A stretch of DNA of 64,000 nucleotides from Paenibacillus tundrae. Its GTDB lineage: Bacteria > Bacillota > Bacilli > Paenibacillales > Paenibacillaceae. The DNA lies in contig NZ_JAUSTI010000001.1 in the NCBI RefSeq assembly GCF_030812775.1, forward strand, positions 248,001 through 312,000, written 5' to 3'. Shown one piece after another: positions 33,139 through 42,195 of this stretch. Position numbers and translations under genes: made by a program. Numbering within the stretch: position 1 is the first letter of the stretch; every line of letters begins with the position of its first letter. The notes beneath the pieces were generated by a model that saw only the letters and a list, made by a program, of their open reading frames with translations, ran no database searches and was not told where the DNA came from.

Positions 33139-34425
33139 ATGTTGAACGGCAAAAAGATCGTGCTTGGAGTCACAGGAGGCATTGCTGCTTACAAAGCAGC
33201 AACACTATGCAGTAGACTTGTGCAAAGAGGGGCGGATGTTCATGTCATCATGACGGATTCTGCCAAACAGTTTATTACAGAGCTAACGCTGCAAACGTTG
33301 ACGCGTAATGTTGTATATAGTGATACATTTGATGAGCGTGAACCATCGGTTGTTTCGCACATTCATTTGGCTGATCTCGCCGATCTCGTATTGGTGGCTC
33401 CAGCCACGGCTAATGTGATTGCGAAGATGGCACATGGTATGGCAGATGATATGTTATCCACCACGCTCCTAGCTACCACGGCTCCAGTCATGATTGCACC
33501 GGCTATGAATGTTCATATGTATGATCACCCGGCTGTGCAACATAATATGAACCTATTAGTCCAGCGAGGAACGTTAATGATCGAGCCAAGTGAAGGACAA
33601 TTAGCTTGCGGTTATGTGGGCAAAGGAAGGCTGGAAGAGCCAGACACAATCGTTGATGTGGTTGAACAATTTTTCGCGAATAAAGCATGTAGTAACAATG
33701 TTGGACAGATATCCTATGTTTCGGCACCAGCCACCAACCAAACGACCACGCAAACGGCTCCAGAAGCACAGCTATTAACAGGAAAAAAAGTCGTTGTTAC
33801 AGCGGGAGGAACCATTGAACGTATTGATCCTGTTCGCTATATTACAAATGACTCTTCTGGCAAGATGGGCTTTGCAATTGCAGGCATTGCCCAGGAGCTT
33901 GGAGCTGAAGTTACACTTATCATGGGCAATACACAGGTCAGTCCACCCGCGAATGTACAGGTGATTCGGGTGCAGTCTGCTGATGAAATGTATGATGCTG
34001 TCCTAAGCCAATGGGATGAAGCAGATATTGTAGTGAAGGCAGCGGCTGTGGCTGATTATCGCCCTAAGGAAGTTTATAAGGAAAAGATGAAGAAAACAGG
34101 CGATACATTATCGCTTGAACTTATTAAAAATATAGATATTCTCGAAACATTAGGGAAGCAGAAGACCCATCAATTTTTGATCGGTTTTGCAGCAGAGACG
34201 AATGATATTGAACGGTATGCACGAGAAAAACTGGAACGGAAAAACTGTGATCTGATCGTAGCCAATGATGTCACCCGTGCAGGTGTAGGATTTGGAACAG
34301 ATACCAATGCGGTGAATATTTATGACCGTGAGGGTTTGGTAGAAGAGCTTCAGGTAATGGCCAAGGAAGACGTGGCACGCCAGTTGCTTTCAATTGCGGC
34401 GGAGCGCATTGCCGGGGGGAATTAA
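33139..34425 (+). CDS. coaBC: Bifunctional phosphopantothenoylcysteine decarboxylase/synthetase
   Basis: Carries out two steps of coenzyme A synthesis. It has 428 residues. The FMN-binding CoaC half (1-175) has GVTGGIAAYKAA, LVLVAPATANVIAKMAHGMADD and PAMNVHMYDHPAVQ with the active His; ACGYVGKGRL follows with the catalytic cysteine. The CoaB half (about 210-428) has VVVTAGGTIERIDPVRYITNDSSGKMG and the KAAAVADYRPKE strand. The linker at about 177-205 is long and rich in Thr/Pro. ATG 33139 follows CTGGGGGAA. priA starts one base after its stop. Confidence 0.95.
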   Translation: MLNGKKIVLGVTGGIAAYKAATLCSRLVQRGADVHVIMTDSAKQFITELTLQTLTRNVVYSDTFDEREPSVVSHIHLADLADLVLVAPATANVIAKMAHGMADDMLSTTLLATTAPVMIAPAMNVHMYDHPAVQHNMNLLVQRGTLMIEPSEGQLACGYVGKGRLEEPDTIVDVVEQFFANKACSNNVGQISYVSAPATNQTTTQTAPEAQLLTGKKVVVTAGGTIERIDPVRYITNDSSGKMGFAIAGIAQELGAEVTLIMGNTQVSPPANVQVIRVQSADEMYDAVLSQWDEADIVVKAAAVADYRPKEVYKEKMKKTGDTLSLELIKNIDILETLGKQKTHQFLIGFAAETNDIERYAREKLERKNCDLIVANDVTRAGVGFGTDTNAVNIYDREGLVEELQVMAKEDVARQLLSIAAERIAGGN

Positions 34426-34426
34426 T

Positions 34427-36976
34427 ATGGAGATCGCCAAGGTTATTGTCGATGTTCCCGTGAAGGAAACCGATCGACCTTTTGATTATCTTGTGCCAGA
34501 ATCGATGCGAGAATGGATCGAAATTGGCAGTCGGGTAGGTGTACCTTTTGGACATCGGACAGTGCAGGGATTCGTCGTTGATCTTGTACCTCGCACTGGA
34601 AATGAGACATTTAAGCTCAAGCCTGTTCAGGAGCTACTAGATATTGTTCCGCCTTTGTCCAAAGATCTGGTGGAACTAGCAGAATGGATGAGTGATCGTT
34701 ATGCGAGCAATCGCATCCTATCTTTGCAGGTGATGGTACCCACAGCTTTAAAAGGGAAAGCAGAGCGTTACATCTCTATTGGAGATACACTCGATGCTAA
34801 GACGGCGAGTTCGTCGCCGAATGAAGAGGTTCTTTTTGTGTGGGGAGAAGAATCAACGACGGAGAAGGTACAGCAGGATATCATTCGGTTCGTACATAGC
34901 CGTGGACAAGTCCCTCTTCAACAGCTAAGTCGAAAGTACCCTAATCATGCACCCTTGATCAAAAAACTGCTTCTAGGCGGCATATTGTTAGAGAGCCAGG
35001 CCATCAAGGATAAAATGGGCAAGAAGACGATGAAGTCTGTGGATCTTGCGGTTGACGCCATGGCAGCACAAGAAGCACTTGATGCATTCCCAGCAAAGGC
35101 GCAGCGTCAGAAGGAAGTATTGTCCTTTTTGCTCGAGATGAAAGAACTGTTACCTATGCCAATGAAGGAATTGTTGTCAACACTTCAGGTATCTGCGGCC
35201 ACTGTCAAAGGACTGGAAGAGAAGGGATTACTCGTAACAGAGGACGTTGAAGTCTTTCGTGATCCATATCAGGGCAGGAAGTTTCGGGCGACCGAACCGC
35301 TCTCGCTCACGCCAGAACAGCAACATGTGTATGATAGCATCAACGGTAGATTAATGGAGAGACGCCACGGCGTCTTTTTGCTTCATGGTGTTACGGGAAG
35401 TGGCAAGACGGAAGTCTATCTGCAAACGATACAACAGTGCATTGATCAGGATCGGCAGGCCATCGTGCTTGTACCCGAAATTGCCTTGACTCCTCAGATG
35501 GTTGAGCGTTTCAAAGGGCGCTTTGGTAACCAGGTTGCGGTCATGCACAGTCGTCTGTCAGGTGGGGAACGGTACGATGAGTGGCGTAAAATTAGAGAGG
35601 GTCAGGTCAAGGTGGCGATTGGTGCCCGATCTGCGGTGTTTGCACCGTTCAGTCGCCTTGGATTGATTATTATGGACGAGGAGCATGAGACCTCCTACAA
35701 ACAAGAGGAAACGCCCAAATATCATGCCCGTGATGTTGCGGTGAAAAGAGCCCAGCAGCACCAGGCCGTTGTCGTTCTTGGTTCTGCGACGCCCTCGCTA
35801 GAAAGTTATTATGCTGCTCGTTCTCAAAGTAATGATGAATTCGCACCTCTCCTACTGGAGATGCCAACGCGGGCTCTTGGTAATAACTTGCCTGACGTGC
35901 GCATTGTTGATATGCGTGAGGAACTTAAGGATGGCAATCGATCGATGTTCAGCCGTGCACTGCACAAAGGTATAGAGGAACGCTTGGAACGTGGAGAACA
36001 AACCGTTTTACTTCTAAACCGGCGTGGATACTCTACTTTTGTGATGTGCCGAAGCTGTGGATATGTAGCCGGTTGCCCAGAGTGTGATATTTCCCTGACG
36101 TACCACCAACGATCTAATAATCTTCGTTGTCACTATTGTGGTTATGCGGAAGCGGCTCCGGAAGTGTGTCCGGATTGCGGAAGTGAACACATTCGATATT
36201 TTGGAACAGGGACTCAGCGGGTAGAGGAAGAGCTTGCTAAGTTATTCCCCGGAATTCGCGTCATTCGGATGGATGTGGATACAACAACGGAGAAGGGTTC
36301 ACACGAGAAGCTGCTGAAACAGTTTCGGGAGAAAAAGGCAGATATCCTGCTGGGTACACAGATGGTCGCTAAAGGGCTCGACTTCCCAGATGTGACGCTG
36401 GTAGGGGTCATTACAGCCGATTCGGCATTGAATTTGCCTGATTTCCGAGCTGCGGAAAAAACATTCCAGCTGCTAACCCAAGTTGCCGGCAGGGCAGGAC
36501 GACATCAGCTTCCAGGTGAAGTTTTTGTGCAATCTTATACGCCAGAGCACTACTCGATCGGTCATGCTAGTCAGCACGATTATGTATCGTTTGTACGAGA
36601 AGAATTGCTGCATCGACGTAATCTTCAATATCCGCCGTATTGTCGGCTCATTCTGGTGACTTTTTCACACGAGCAACTACCAGTGCTGATCCGACTTGCT
36701 GAAAACTACACGCGAATGTTAAAAGAACGTGCAAACGCAGCAGGCTGGTTAGGAAGCTTAGACCGTTTTAGCAACGAAGCCTTTGACGTACTCGGGCCTG
36801 TAGCCTCGCCGATTCCTCGGATCAAGAATAGATACAGATTCCAATGTATGATAAAATGGCGTGGGGATGTAGACGCTATTGGGCTCGCTCTAGCGACAGC
36901 TCGGCGCATGGACGATGATGTGCAAGCGCAGAAGTTACTAATTAGTCTTGATGTAGACCCGCAAATGTTAATGTGA
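34427..36976 (+). CDS. priA: Primosomal replication restart helicase PriA
   Basis: Recognises stalled forks and reloads the replicative helicase. It has 849 residues. The N-terminal 3'-end binding domain (residues 5-110, VDVPVKETDRPFDYLVPE) is followed by a winged helix, motor domain 1 with GVTGSGKTEVYL (Walker A) and MDEEHETSYKQEE, then the zinc region with eight cysteines (CRSCGYVAGCPECD, CHYCG, CPDCG), and motor domain 2 with GTQMVAKGLDFPDVTLVG and QVAGRAGR. ATG 34427 follows GGGGGG. Both it and coaBC are surely cotranscribed. Confidence 0.97.
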   Translation: MEIAKVIVDVPVKETDRPFDYLVPESMREWIEIGSRVGVPFGHRTVQGFVVDLVPRTGNETFKLKPVQELLDIVPPLSKDLVELAEWMSDRYASNRILSLQVMVPTALKGKAERYISIGDTLDAKTASSSPNEEVLFVWGEESTTEKVQQDIIRFVHSRGQVPLQQLSRKYPNHAPLIKKLLLGGILLESQAIKDKMGKKTMKSVDLAVDAMAAQEALDAFPAKAQRQKEVLSFLLEMKELLPMPMKELLSTLQVSAATVKGLEEKGLLVTEDVEVFRDPYQGRKFRATEPLSLTPEQQHVYDSINGRLMERRHGVFLLHGVTGSGKTEVYLQTIQQCIDQDRQAIVLVPEIALTPQMVERFKGRFGNQVAVMHSRLSGGERYDEWRKIREGQVKVAIGARSAVFAPFSRLGLIIMDEEHETSYKQEETPKYHARDVAVKRAQQHQAVVVLGSATPSLESYYAARSQSNDEFAPLLLEMPTRALGNNLPDVRIVDMREELKDGNRSMFSRALHKGIEERLERGEQTVLLLNRRGYSTFVMCRSCGYVAGCPECDISLTYHQRSNNLRCHYCGYAEAAPEVCPDCGSEHIRYFGTGTQRVEEELAKLFPGIRVIRMDVDTTTEKGSHEKLLKQFREKKADILLGTQMVAKGLDFPDVTLVGVITADSALNLPDFRAAEKTFQLLTQVAGRAGRHQLPGEVFVQSYTPEHYSIGHASQHDYVSFVREELLHRRNLQYPPYCRLILVTFSHEQLPVLIRLAENYTRMLKERANAAGWLGSLDRFSNEAFDVLGPVASPIPRIKNRYRFQCMIKWRGDVDAIGLALATARRMDDDVQAQKLLISLDVDPQMLM

Positions 36977-37084
36977 ACAGGCGGTATAAACATAGATTAG
37001 TAAAAACATGCATCGTAGCTGGAGATATAACTGCACAGCTTGATGTCTTGAAATTATGATGAGGATTAGGAAGGTGCTTACAAC

Positions 37085-37573
37085 ATGTCGATTCGCATTA
37101 TCGTGAAAGAACCGGATGAAGTGCTACACAAAAGAGCTAAGGAAGTAACGAAAGTAACACCGAATGTACAAAAGCTGCTGGATGATATGGCAGATACGAT
37201 GTACGATGCTGAGGGTGTAGGACTTGCGGCGCCACAAGTAGGTATTTTGAAACGTTTGATTGTTATTGATGCTGGAGATGAACAGGGCCTGATCAAAATG
37301 ATTAATCCTGAAATTATCTCAAGTGAAGGCGAGCAGTTCGGACCGGAAGGTTGCTTGAGTATTCCTGGAATTAATGGGGATGTACGTCGCTTTGAGACGG
37401 TGACCGTCAAAGGACTGGATCGTGAAGGTAATGAACTGATTATTACGGGCAGCGGTCTGTTGTCCCGTGCATTCCAACATGAAATTGATCATCTGGATGG
37501 AGTGCTCTTTACTGATATTGCCGAGAAAGTGTACGAAATTTCTGCGGATCAGACAGGACCTCGACGTAATTAA
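37085..37573 (+). CDS. def: Peptide deformylase
   Basis: Removes the formyl group from nascent N-formylmethionine. It has 162 residues. The three metal-binding motifs are intact: GVGLAAPQVG, EGCLSIPG (cysteine ligand) and QHEIDHLDG (two histidines). It lies beside fmt, which adds the formyl group to the initiator tRNA, with 12 bases between. ATG 37085; the ribosome site is AGGAAGG. Confidence 0.97.
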   Translation: MSIRIIVKEPDEVLHKRAKEVTKVTPNVQKLLDDMADTMYDAEGVGLAAPQVGILKRLIVIDAGDEQGLIKMINPEIISSEGEQFGPEGCLSIPGINGDVRRFETVTVKGLDREGNELIITGSGLLSRAFQHEIDHLDGVLFTDIAEKVYEISADQTGPRRN

Positions 37574-37585
37574 GGAGTGATGGAT

Positions 37586-38539
37586 TTGAATATTGTTTTT
37601 ATGGGAACCCCAGATTTTGCTGTTCCTTCTCTAGATATGCTGATTGCGGAGGGATACAATGTGGTCGGTGTCGTAACACAGCCGGATAAACCACAAGGCC
37701 GCAAAAAAGTACTTACACCAACCCCTGTGAAAGCTGCAGCCGAGCGTCATGGCTTGCCAGTATTTCAACCGGTTAAACTTCGTAATCCAGAAGCAGTAGC
37801 TCGCCTCGCCGAGTGGAAACCTGATCTCATCGTTACCGCAGCATTTGGGCAGATTCTGCCCAAAGCCGTGTTGGACATGCCTGTTCGTGGTTGTGTGAAC
37901 GTACATGGATCACTTTTGCCTAAATATCGTGGAGGTGCCCCAATTCAACGCTCCATTATCAATGGGGAGCCGGTTACTGGAGTAACGCTTATGTATATGG
38001 CAGAAGGACTGGACACCGGGGACATGATCTCCCGCGTAGAAGTACCAATTACGGATGAAGATACATCAGGCTCCATGTTTATCAAGCTGAGTGAAGCAGG
38101 CTCTAAATTGTTACAGGAAGAAATGCCTAGATTAATTGCAGGAGAAACAACGGCTGTCCCTCAGGATGATGCCGAAGCTTCGTATGCCCGCAATCTGACT
38201 CGAGATGATGAAAAACTAGATTGGAGTCGCTCCTCACGAGAGCTGTTTAATCAGATCCGTGGTCTTGTGCCCTTCTCTGGAGCATTCACCATGTGGGATG
38301 ATCAAGTCTTCAAAGTATGGGCAGCGACGAATCCAAATCATCCAGATGCACAAGGAACTTCTCAAACGGGTCAAACCGAGCCGGGCACTGTTCTGCAACT
38401 GGGTGCTAATGGTATCGAGGTGTCAACAGGCAGCGGTTCACTCTGGTTGACTGAAGTTCAACCGGCAGGTAAAAAAGTGATGAAGGCTGCAGACTTTGGT
38501 CGTGGTGGTACCTTGAAACCAGGCACGGTGCTGCGATGA
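37586..38539 (+). CDS. fmt: Methionyl-tRNA formyltransferase
   Basis: Formylates initiator Met-tRNA using 10-formyl-THF. It has 317 residues from the TTG at 37586. Motifs: MGTPDFAVPSLDML near the start, HGSLLPKYRGGAPI in the catalytic region, and the C-terminal OB-fold region with PFSGAFTMWD. A TTG start is preferred because AAGGAG (37572-37577) is eight bases before it; the ATG at 37580 is only two bases from the ribosome site. The stop overlaps the next start by four bases (ATGA). Confidence 0.95.
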   Translation: MNIVFMGTPDFAVPSLDMLIAEGYNVVGVVTQPDKPQGRKKVLTPTPVKAAAERHGLPVFQPVKLRNPEAVARLAEWKPDLIVTAAFGQILPKAVLDMPVRGCVNVHGSLLPKYRGGAPIQRSIINGEPVTGVTLMYMAEGLDTGDMISRVEVPITDEDTSGSMFIKLSEAGSKLLQEEMPRLIAGETTAVPQDDAEASYARNLTRDDEKLDWSRSSRELFNQIRGLVPFSGAFTMWDDQVFKVWAATNPNHPDAQGTSQTGQTEPGTVLQLGANGIEVSTGSGSLWLTEVQPAGKKVMKAADFGRGGTLKPGTVLR

Positions 38540-40053
38540 ACGGGAATACATCAAGCCGTACATCAGGTCAGGGGAAACAAGCACAACATTCAACGACGCG
38601 TACCCACTCTAAGAAGGCTAAGAGCAACGGCAAACCTGCGCATACTCAAAATAAAAGCAACGCTAAGCCTGCTTCAAAAGGGGCTGAACGCTCGTCTGGT
38701 CCCAAAACCTCTGCTCGTAACGTTGCCGTAAAGGTACTTAGTGCAGTTGAACAAGATGGAGCATACAGCAATCTTGAGTTGAATCGCCGATTAAAAGAAG
38801 CTGATTTAAGTCCAGCAGACGTAGGTTTAGCGACCGAATTAGTCTATGGAACAATCGCGAGGCTAAACACACTGGATTATTATTTGGAGCGTTATGTAGC
38901 CAAAGGTGTGTCTAAGTTACAGCCGTGGGTAAGAAGCTTGTTACGGATTAGTGTGTATCAAATGTTGTATCTGGATCGCATTCCTGAGCATGCAGTTGTC
39001 AGTGAAGCGGTGAATCTTGCGAAAAAGCTGGGTCACCAAGGTATCTCTGGTATGGTGAATGGTGTTTTGCGGAATATGATTCGTAATCGCGATGAACTTC
39101 GGATACCGGAACATCTGCCTGTTGCTGAACGGATTGCGCTGGAGCATTCACATCCACTGTGGATGGTAGAGCGCTGGATCGCTCAATATGGTGAAGAGAC
39201 AGCAGAAGACATCTGTCGTGCCAATAATGAGCCTCCTGCGGTCAGTGTTCGTGTGAATACAACGATGACAACACGAGAGAAGCTGATGGGCGAGATGGAG
39301 AGCGCGGGAGCAACGGTAGAGCCTTCCCGACTGAGTCCTGATGGTATTCTGGTGCGTAGCGGAGGCAATATGGCTCTTACATCCTGGTATCGTGATGGTC
39401 TGTTATCTGTGCAGGATGAGAGTTCCATGCTGGTGGCTGAAGCGGTCGCGCCCGAAGAAGGACAAACCGTGCTGGATTGCTGTGCAGCCCCTGGTGGCAA
39501 GACAGCACATATGGCTGAGAAAATGCAAGATCGTGGGCGAATTATAGCGAATGACCTGCATGCTCATAAACGTCAATTGATTATGGATCAGGCGGATCGT
39601 CTGGGATTAGGCTGTATTGATGCCGTTACTGGTGATGCACTAGATTTGAATGAACGTTATCCTGCCGCTTCATTTGATCGGATTTTGCTGGATGCGCCAT
39701 GCTCAGGTCTTGGTGTTATCCGTCGCAAGCCAGATGTCAAATGGACGAAGTCTCCTGAAGATATCGACGACATTTCGGGTCTACAGCGTGAGTTGCTTGA
39801 TCGTGTAGCTCCACTTCTGAAGCCAGGAGGGGTGCTGATATACAGCACATGTACGATTGAACCAGCGGAAAATGAAATGATGGTGTCTGACTTCTTGCAA
39901 CGTCATCCTGAATTTGAAGCGGCTGATTCGACATGGTCTGATACGGCATTGGCTGAATGGAAATCCGTCAACGGAGGTGTGCAAATTTTGCCACAATATG
40001 CACACAGCGACGGATTTTACATTGCCCGTTTGATCCGTACGACGAATGGATGA
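38536..40053 (+). CDS. rsmB: 16S rRNA m5C967 methyltransferase RsmB
   Basis: Methylates a cytosine of 16S rRNA. It has 505 residues. Residues 1-62 are a Ser/Thr/Lys-rich, low-complexity extension not needed by the family. Then an NusB-like RNA-binding domain (ARNVAVKVLSAVEQDGAYSN) and the methyltransferase domain with DCCAAPGGKTAHMAE (SAM-binding), DAPCSGLGVIRRKPD and YSTCTIEPAENE, which hold the two catalytic cysteines. The start ATG overlaps the fmt stop. Confidence 0.95.
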   Translation: MNGNTSSRTSGQGKQAQHSTTRTHSKKAKSNGKPAHTQNKSNAKPASKGAERSSGPKTSARNVAVKVLSAVEQDGAYSNLELNRRLKEADLSPADVGLATELVYGTIARLNTLDYYLERYVAKGVSKLQPWVRSLLRISVYQMLYLDRIPEHAVVSEAVNLAKKLGHQGISGMVNGVLRNMIRNRDELRIPEHLPVAERIALEHSHPLWMVERWIAQYGEETAEDICRANNEPPAVSVRVNTTMTTREKLMGEMESAGATVEPSRLSPDGILVRSGGNMALTSWYRDGLLSVQDESSMLVAEAVAPEEGQTVLDCCAAPGGKTAHMAEKMQDRGRIIANDLHAHKRQLIMDQADRLGLGCIDAVTGDALDLNERYPAASFDRILLDAPCSGLGVIRRKPDVKWTKSPEDIDDISGLQRELLDRVAPLLKPGGVLIYSTCTIEPAENEMMVSDFLQRHPEFEAADSTWSDTALAEWKSVNGGVQILPQYAHSDGFYIARLIRTTNG

Positions 40054-40075
40054 ATTGTATAGCGCTGGAGCAAGA

Positions 40076-40105
40076 GCCGCCGAGGGTAACTTCGGCGGAT
40101 TTCTT
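40076..40105 (+). terminator. Weak terminator after rsmB
   Basis: CCGCCGA pairs with TTCGGCGG around GGGTAAC, followed by ATTTCTTT, a broken T run. The rest of the 317-base gap to rlmN has two TATAAT hexamers (40133-40138 and 40240-40245), neither with a good -35, and nothing else I can name. Confidence 0.55.
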
Positions 40106-40370
40106 TGTGAGAAGCATGTCTTTTTTGAGGGTTATAATGAAATGTTTGAACACTTTAATATCACATGATTAGGCCATAGAAGTGGGCGATTTTCGTGATT
40201 GACGAACGATCTTAGGGTGCGAGGGACGCATAGAGGTGTTATAATGCATGAAGTGTGTGCTTCGAGGGTATACATGGATGTAAAGTGGTCTTTATGATAG
40301 AATAGGACGAATGGAACGATAAGAAGGAAGTCTAACGACAAGAAAAGAAGGAATAGGTGTTGAAAACAAA

Positions 40371-41411
40371 ATGAAACCTTTTATATATGATTATTCCCTA
40401 GAAGAGCTGCAGCAGTGGGCTGTTAATAACGGGGAGCCTGCGTTTCGTGGGGGTCAGATTTTTGACTGGATTTACGTGAAACGTGTGAATGATTTTAATG
40501 AAATGAGTAACTTACCGAAGGCACTACGCGAAAAATTGACAGAGCAATTTGAATTTGTAACGCTCACAGAAATCACGAAATTTGAATCCAAGGATGGAAC
40601 GGTTAAGTTCCTGTTTGGTCTGCATGACGATCATGCCATTGAAACAGTTATCATGAAGCATAACTACGGGAACAGCATCTGTGTAACGACACAGGTTGGT
40701 TGCCGAATTGGTTGTACATTCTGTGCATCTACGCTGGGTGGCCTCAAACGTAACCTTACGGCTGGAGAAATTACTGCTCAAGTGGTACAGGCACAGAAAA
40801 TCCTGGATGAACGTGGCGAGCGTGTCAGCAGCATTGTTATCATGGGTTCAGGTGAACCATTTGAAAACTATGAAGCTACGATGACCTTCCTGCGCACGAT
40901 GATTCATGAAAAAGGATTGAATATCGGTCAACGTCATATTACCGTATCTACGAGCGGAATCGTACCGAACATCTACAAATTTGCTGATGAAGATACACAG
41001 ATTAATCTGGCGATCTCCATTCACGCACCGAACGATGCACTTCGTTCCAAATTGATGCCGGTTAACCGTCGTTTCCCATTTGAAGACGTTATGGAATCCT
41101 TGCGTTATTATTTGGCCAAAACAGGTCGGAGAATTACGTTTGAGTATGCCCTGATTGGCGGAGTTAATGATCAGCCTGAACATGCTGCTGAACTAGCAGG
41201 TGTGCTTAAGAACATGCTGTGCCACGTTAACTTGATTCCGGTCAATCACGTGCCTGAGCGCAAATACGTAAGAACATCACGAAGCGATATATTTAACTTC
41301 CAGAGAATTCTCTCGGAGCAGGGCGTCAATGTAACGATTCGTCGTGAACAGGGACATGATATTGCTGCCGCTTGCGGTCAGCTTCGTGCCAAGCATATGG
41401 AGTTGAGGTGA
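40371..41411 (+). CDS. rlmN: 23S rRNA m2A2503 / tRNA m2A37 methyltransferase RlmN
   Basis: A radical-SAM enzyme of 346 residues that methylates adenine C2 in rRNA and tRNA. The 4Fe-4S motif CxxxCxxC is at Cys111, Cys115 and Cys118. Other landmarks are [28 protein letters not shown] and the C-terminal [10 protein letters not shown] with the catalytic cysteine. ATG 40371 has AAGGAATAGG upstream at a wide spacing. stp starts eight bases after its stop. Confidence 0.95.
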   Translation: MKPFIYDYSLEELQQWAVNNGEPAFRGGQIFDWIYVKRVNDFNEMSNLPKALREKLTEQFEFVTLTEITKFESKDGTVKFLFGLHDDHAIETVIMKHNYGNSICVTTQVGCRIGCTFCASTLGGLKRNLTAGEITAQVVQAQKILDERGERVSSIVIMGSGEPFENYEATMTFLRTMIHEKGLNIGQRHITVSTSGIVPNIYKFADEDTQINLAISIHAPNDALRSKLMPVNRRFPFEDVMESLRYYLAKTGRRITFEYALIGGVNDQPEHAAELAGVLKNMLCHVNLIPVNHVPERKYVRTSRSDIFNFQRILSEQGVNVTIRREQGHDIAAACGQLRAKHMELR

Positions 41412-41418
41412 GAACGTT

Positions 41419-42195
41419 TTGATCAAAACAGTTCATGTGAGCCATATCGGACGTGTACGTTCGGTTAATGAAGATTCAGCTTGGATTCGCAATTTGGAAA
41501 CAGGTTATATCTTAGGCATTGTTGCCGATGGCATGGGCGGACATCTTGCGGGAGACACTGCAAGTCGTCTTGCGGTGGAGACACTCGTGAGCGATCTAGG
41601 GACACTAGAACCAGGTCTGTCGCATGCCTCCTTGTCTGCTGCTCTCAGCGACGCGATTCTGCATGCCAATGAAGTGATATTCCGTACAGCATCTGCAGAT
41701 GAAAAGTACCATAACATGGGGACGACAGTGGTTGCCGCCTTATTAAATGATGCTGAGGGTGTTATCGGTCATATCGGCGATAGCCGCGCTTACAAAATTG
41801 CCAACAAATCATTGACTCAGTTGACAGAAGATCACACGCTGGTCAATGACCTGTTGAAGAACGGGATCATTAAGAAGGAAGACGCTACGCACCATCCACG
41901 TCGTAACGTACTGACTCGTGCACTTGGCACAGATGCTGAGGTCAAGGTAGATTTAGATCCTATTAAGCTGGAAGAGGGCGAAGTCCTGTTGTTATGCAGC
42001 GATGGGCTAAGCAACCTTGTCAGCAATGAGCAGCTTATTCAAGTTGCTGGCAATCTGGATCTTCCTCTGGAGGAACGAGCGGATCGTCTACTTCAGCTTG
42101 CACTGCTTGCTGGTGGAGATGATAACATCACCGTTGCGTTGTTCGAGATTCAAGAGGATAATTCTGTCGTTGCTGAAACGGGGTGCGAGTCATGA
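41419..42195 (+). CDS. prpC: PP2C-type Ser/Thr phosphatase (PrpC/Stp)
   Basis: Reverses phosphorylation by the neighbouring kinase. It has 258 residues. The PP2C metal motifs are present: VNEDSAWI, VADGMGGHLAGDTAS, IGHIGDSRAYK, LCSDGLSN and GGDDNITV. The start is a TTG at 41419 behind AGGTGAG, which overlaps the rlmN stop. Its stop overlaps the kinase start (ATGA), so phosphatase and kinase are made together. Confidence 0.95.
   Translation: MIKTVHVSHIGRVRSVNEDSAWIRNLETGYILGIVADGMGGHLAGDTASRLAVETLVSDLGTLEPGLSHASLSAALSDAILHANEVIFRTASADEKYHNMGTTVVAALLNDAEGVIGHIGDSRAYKIANKSLTQLTEDHTLVNDLLKNGIIKKEDATHHPRRNVLTRALGTDAEVKVDLDPIKLEEGEVLLLCSDGLSNLVSNEQLIQVAGNLDLPLEERADRLLQLALLAGGDDNITVALFEIQEDNSVVAETGCES

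Noticed and set aside
40106..40370. TATAAT hexamers before rlmN as promoters
   Set aside because: Both lack a -35 at 16-18 bases and neither is an extended -10.
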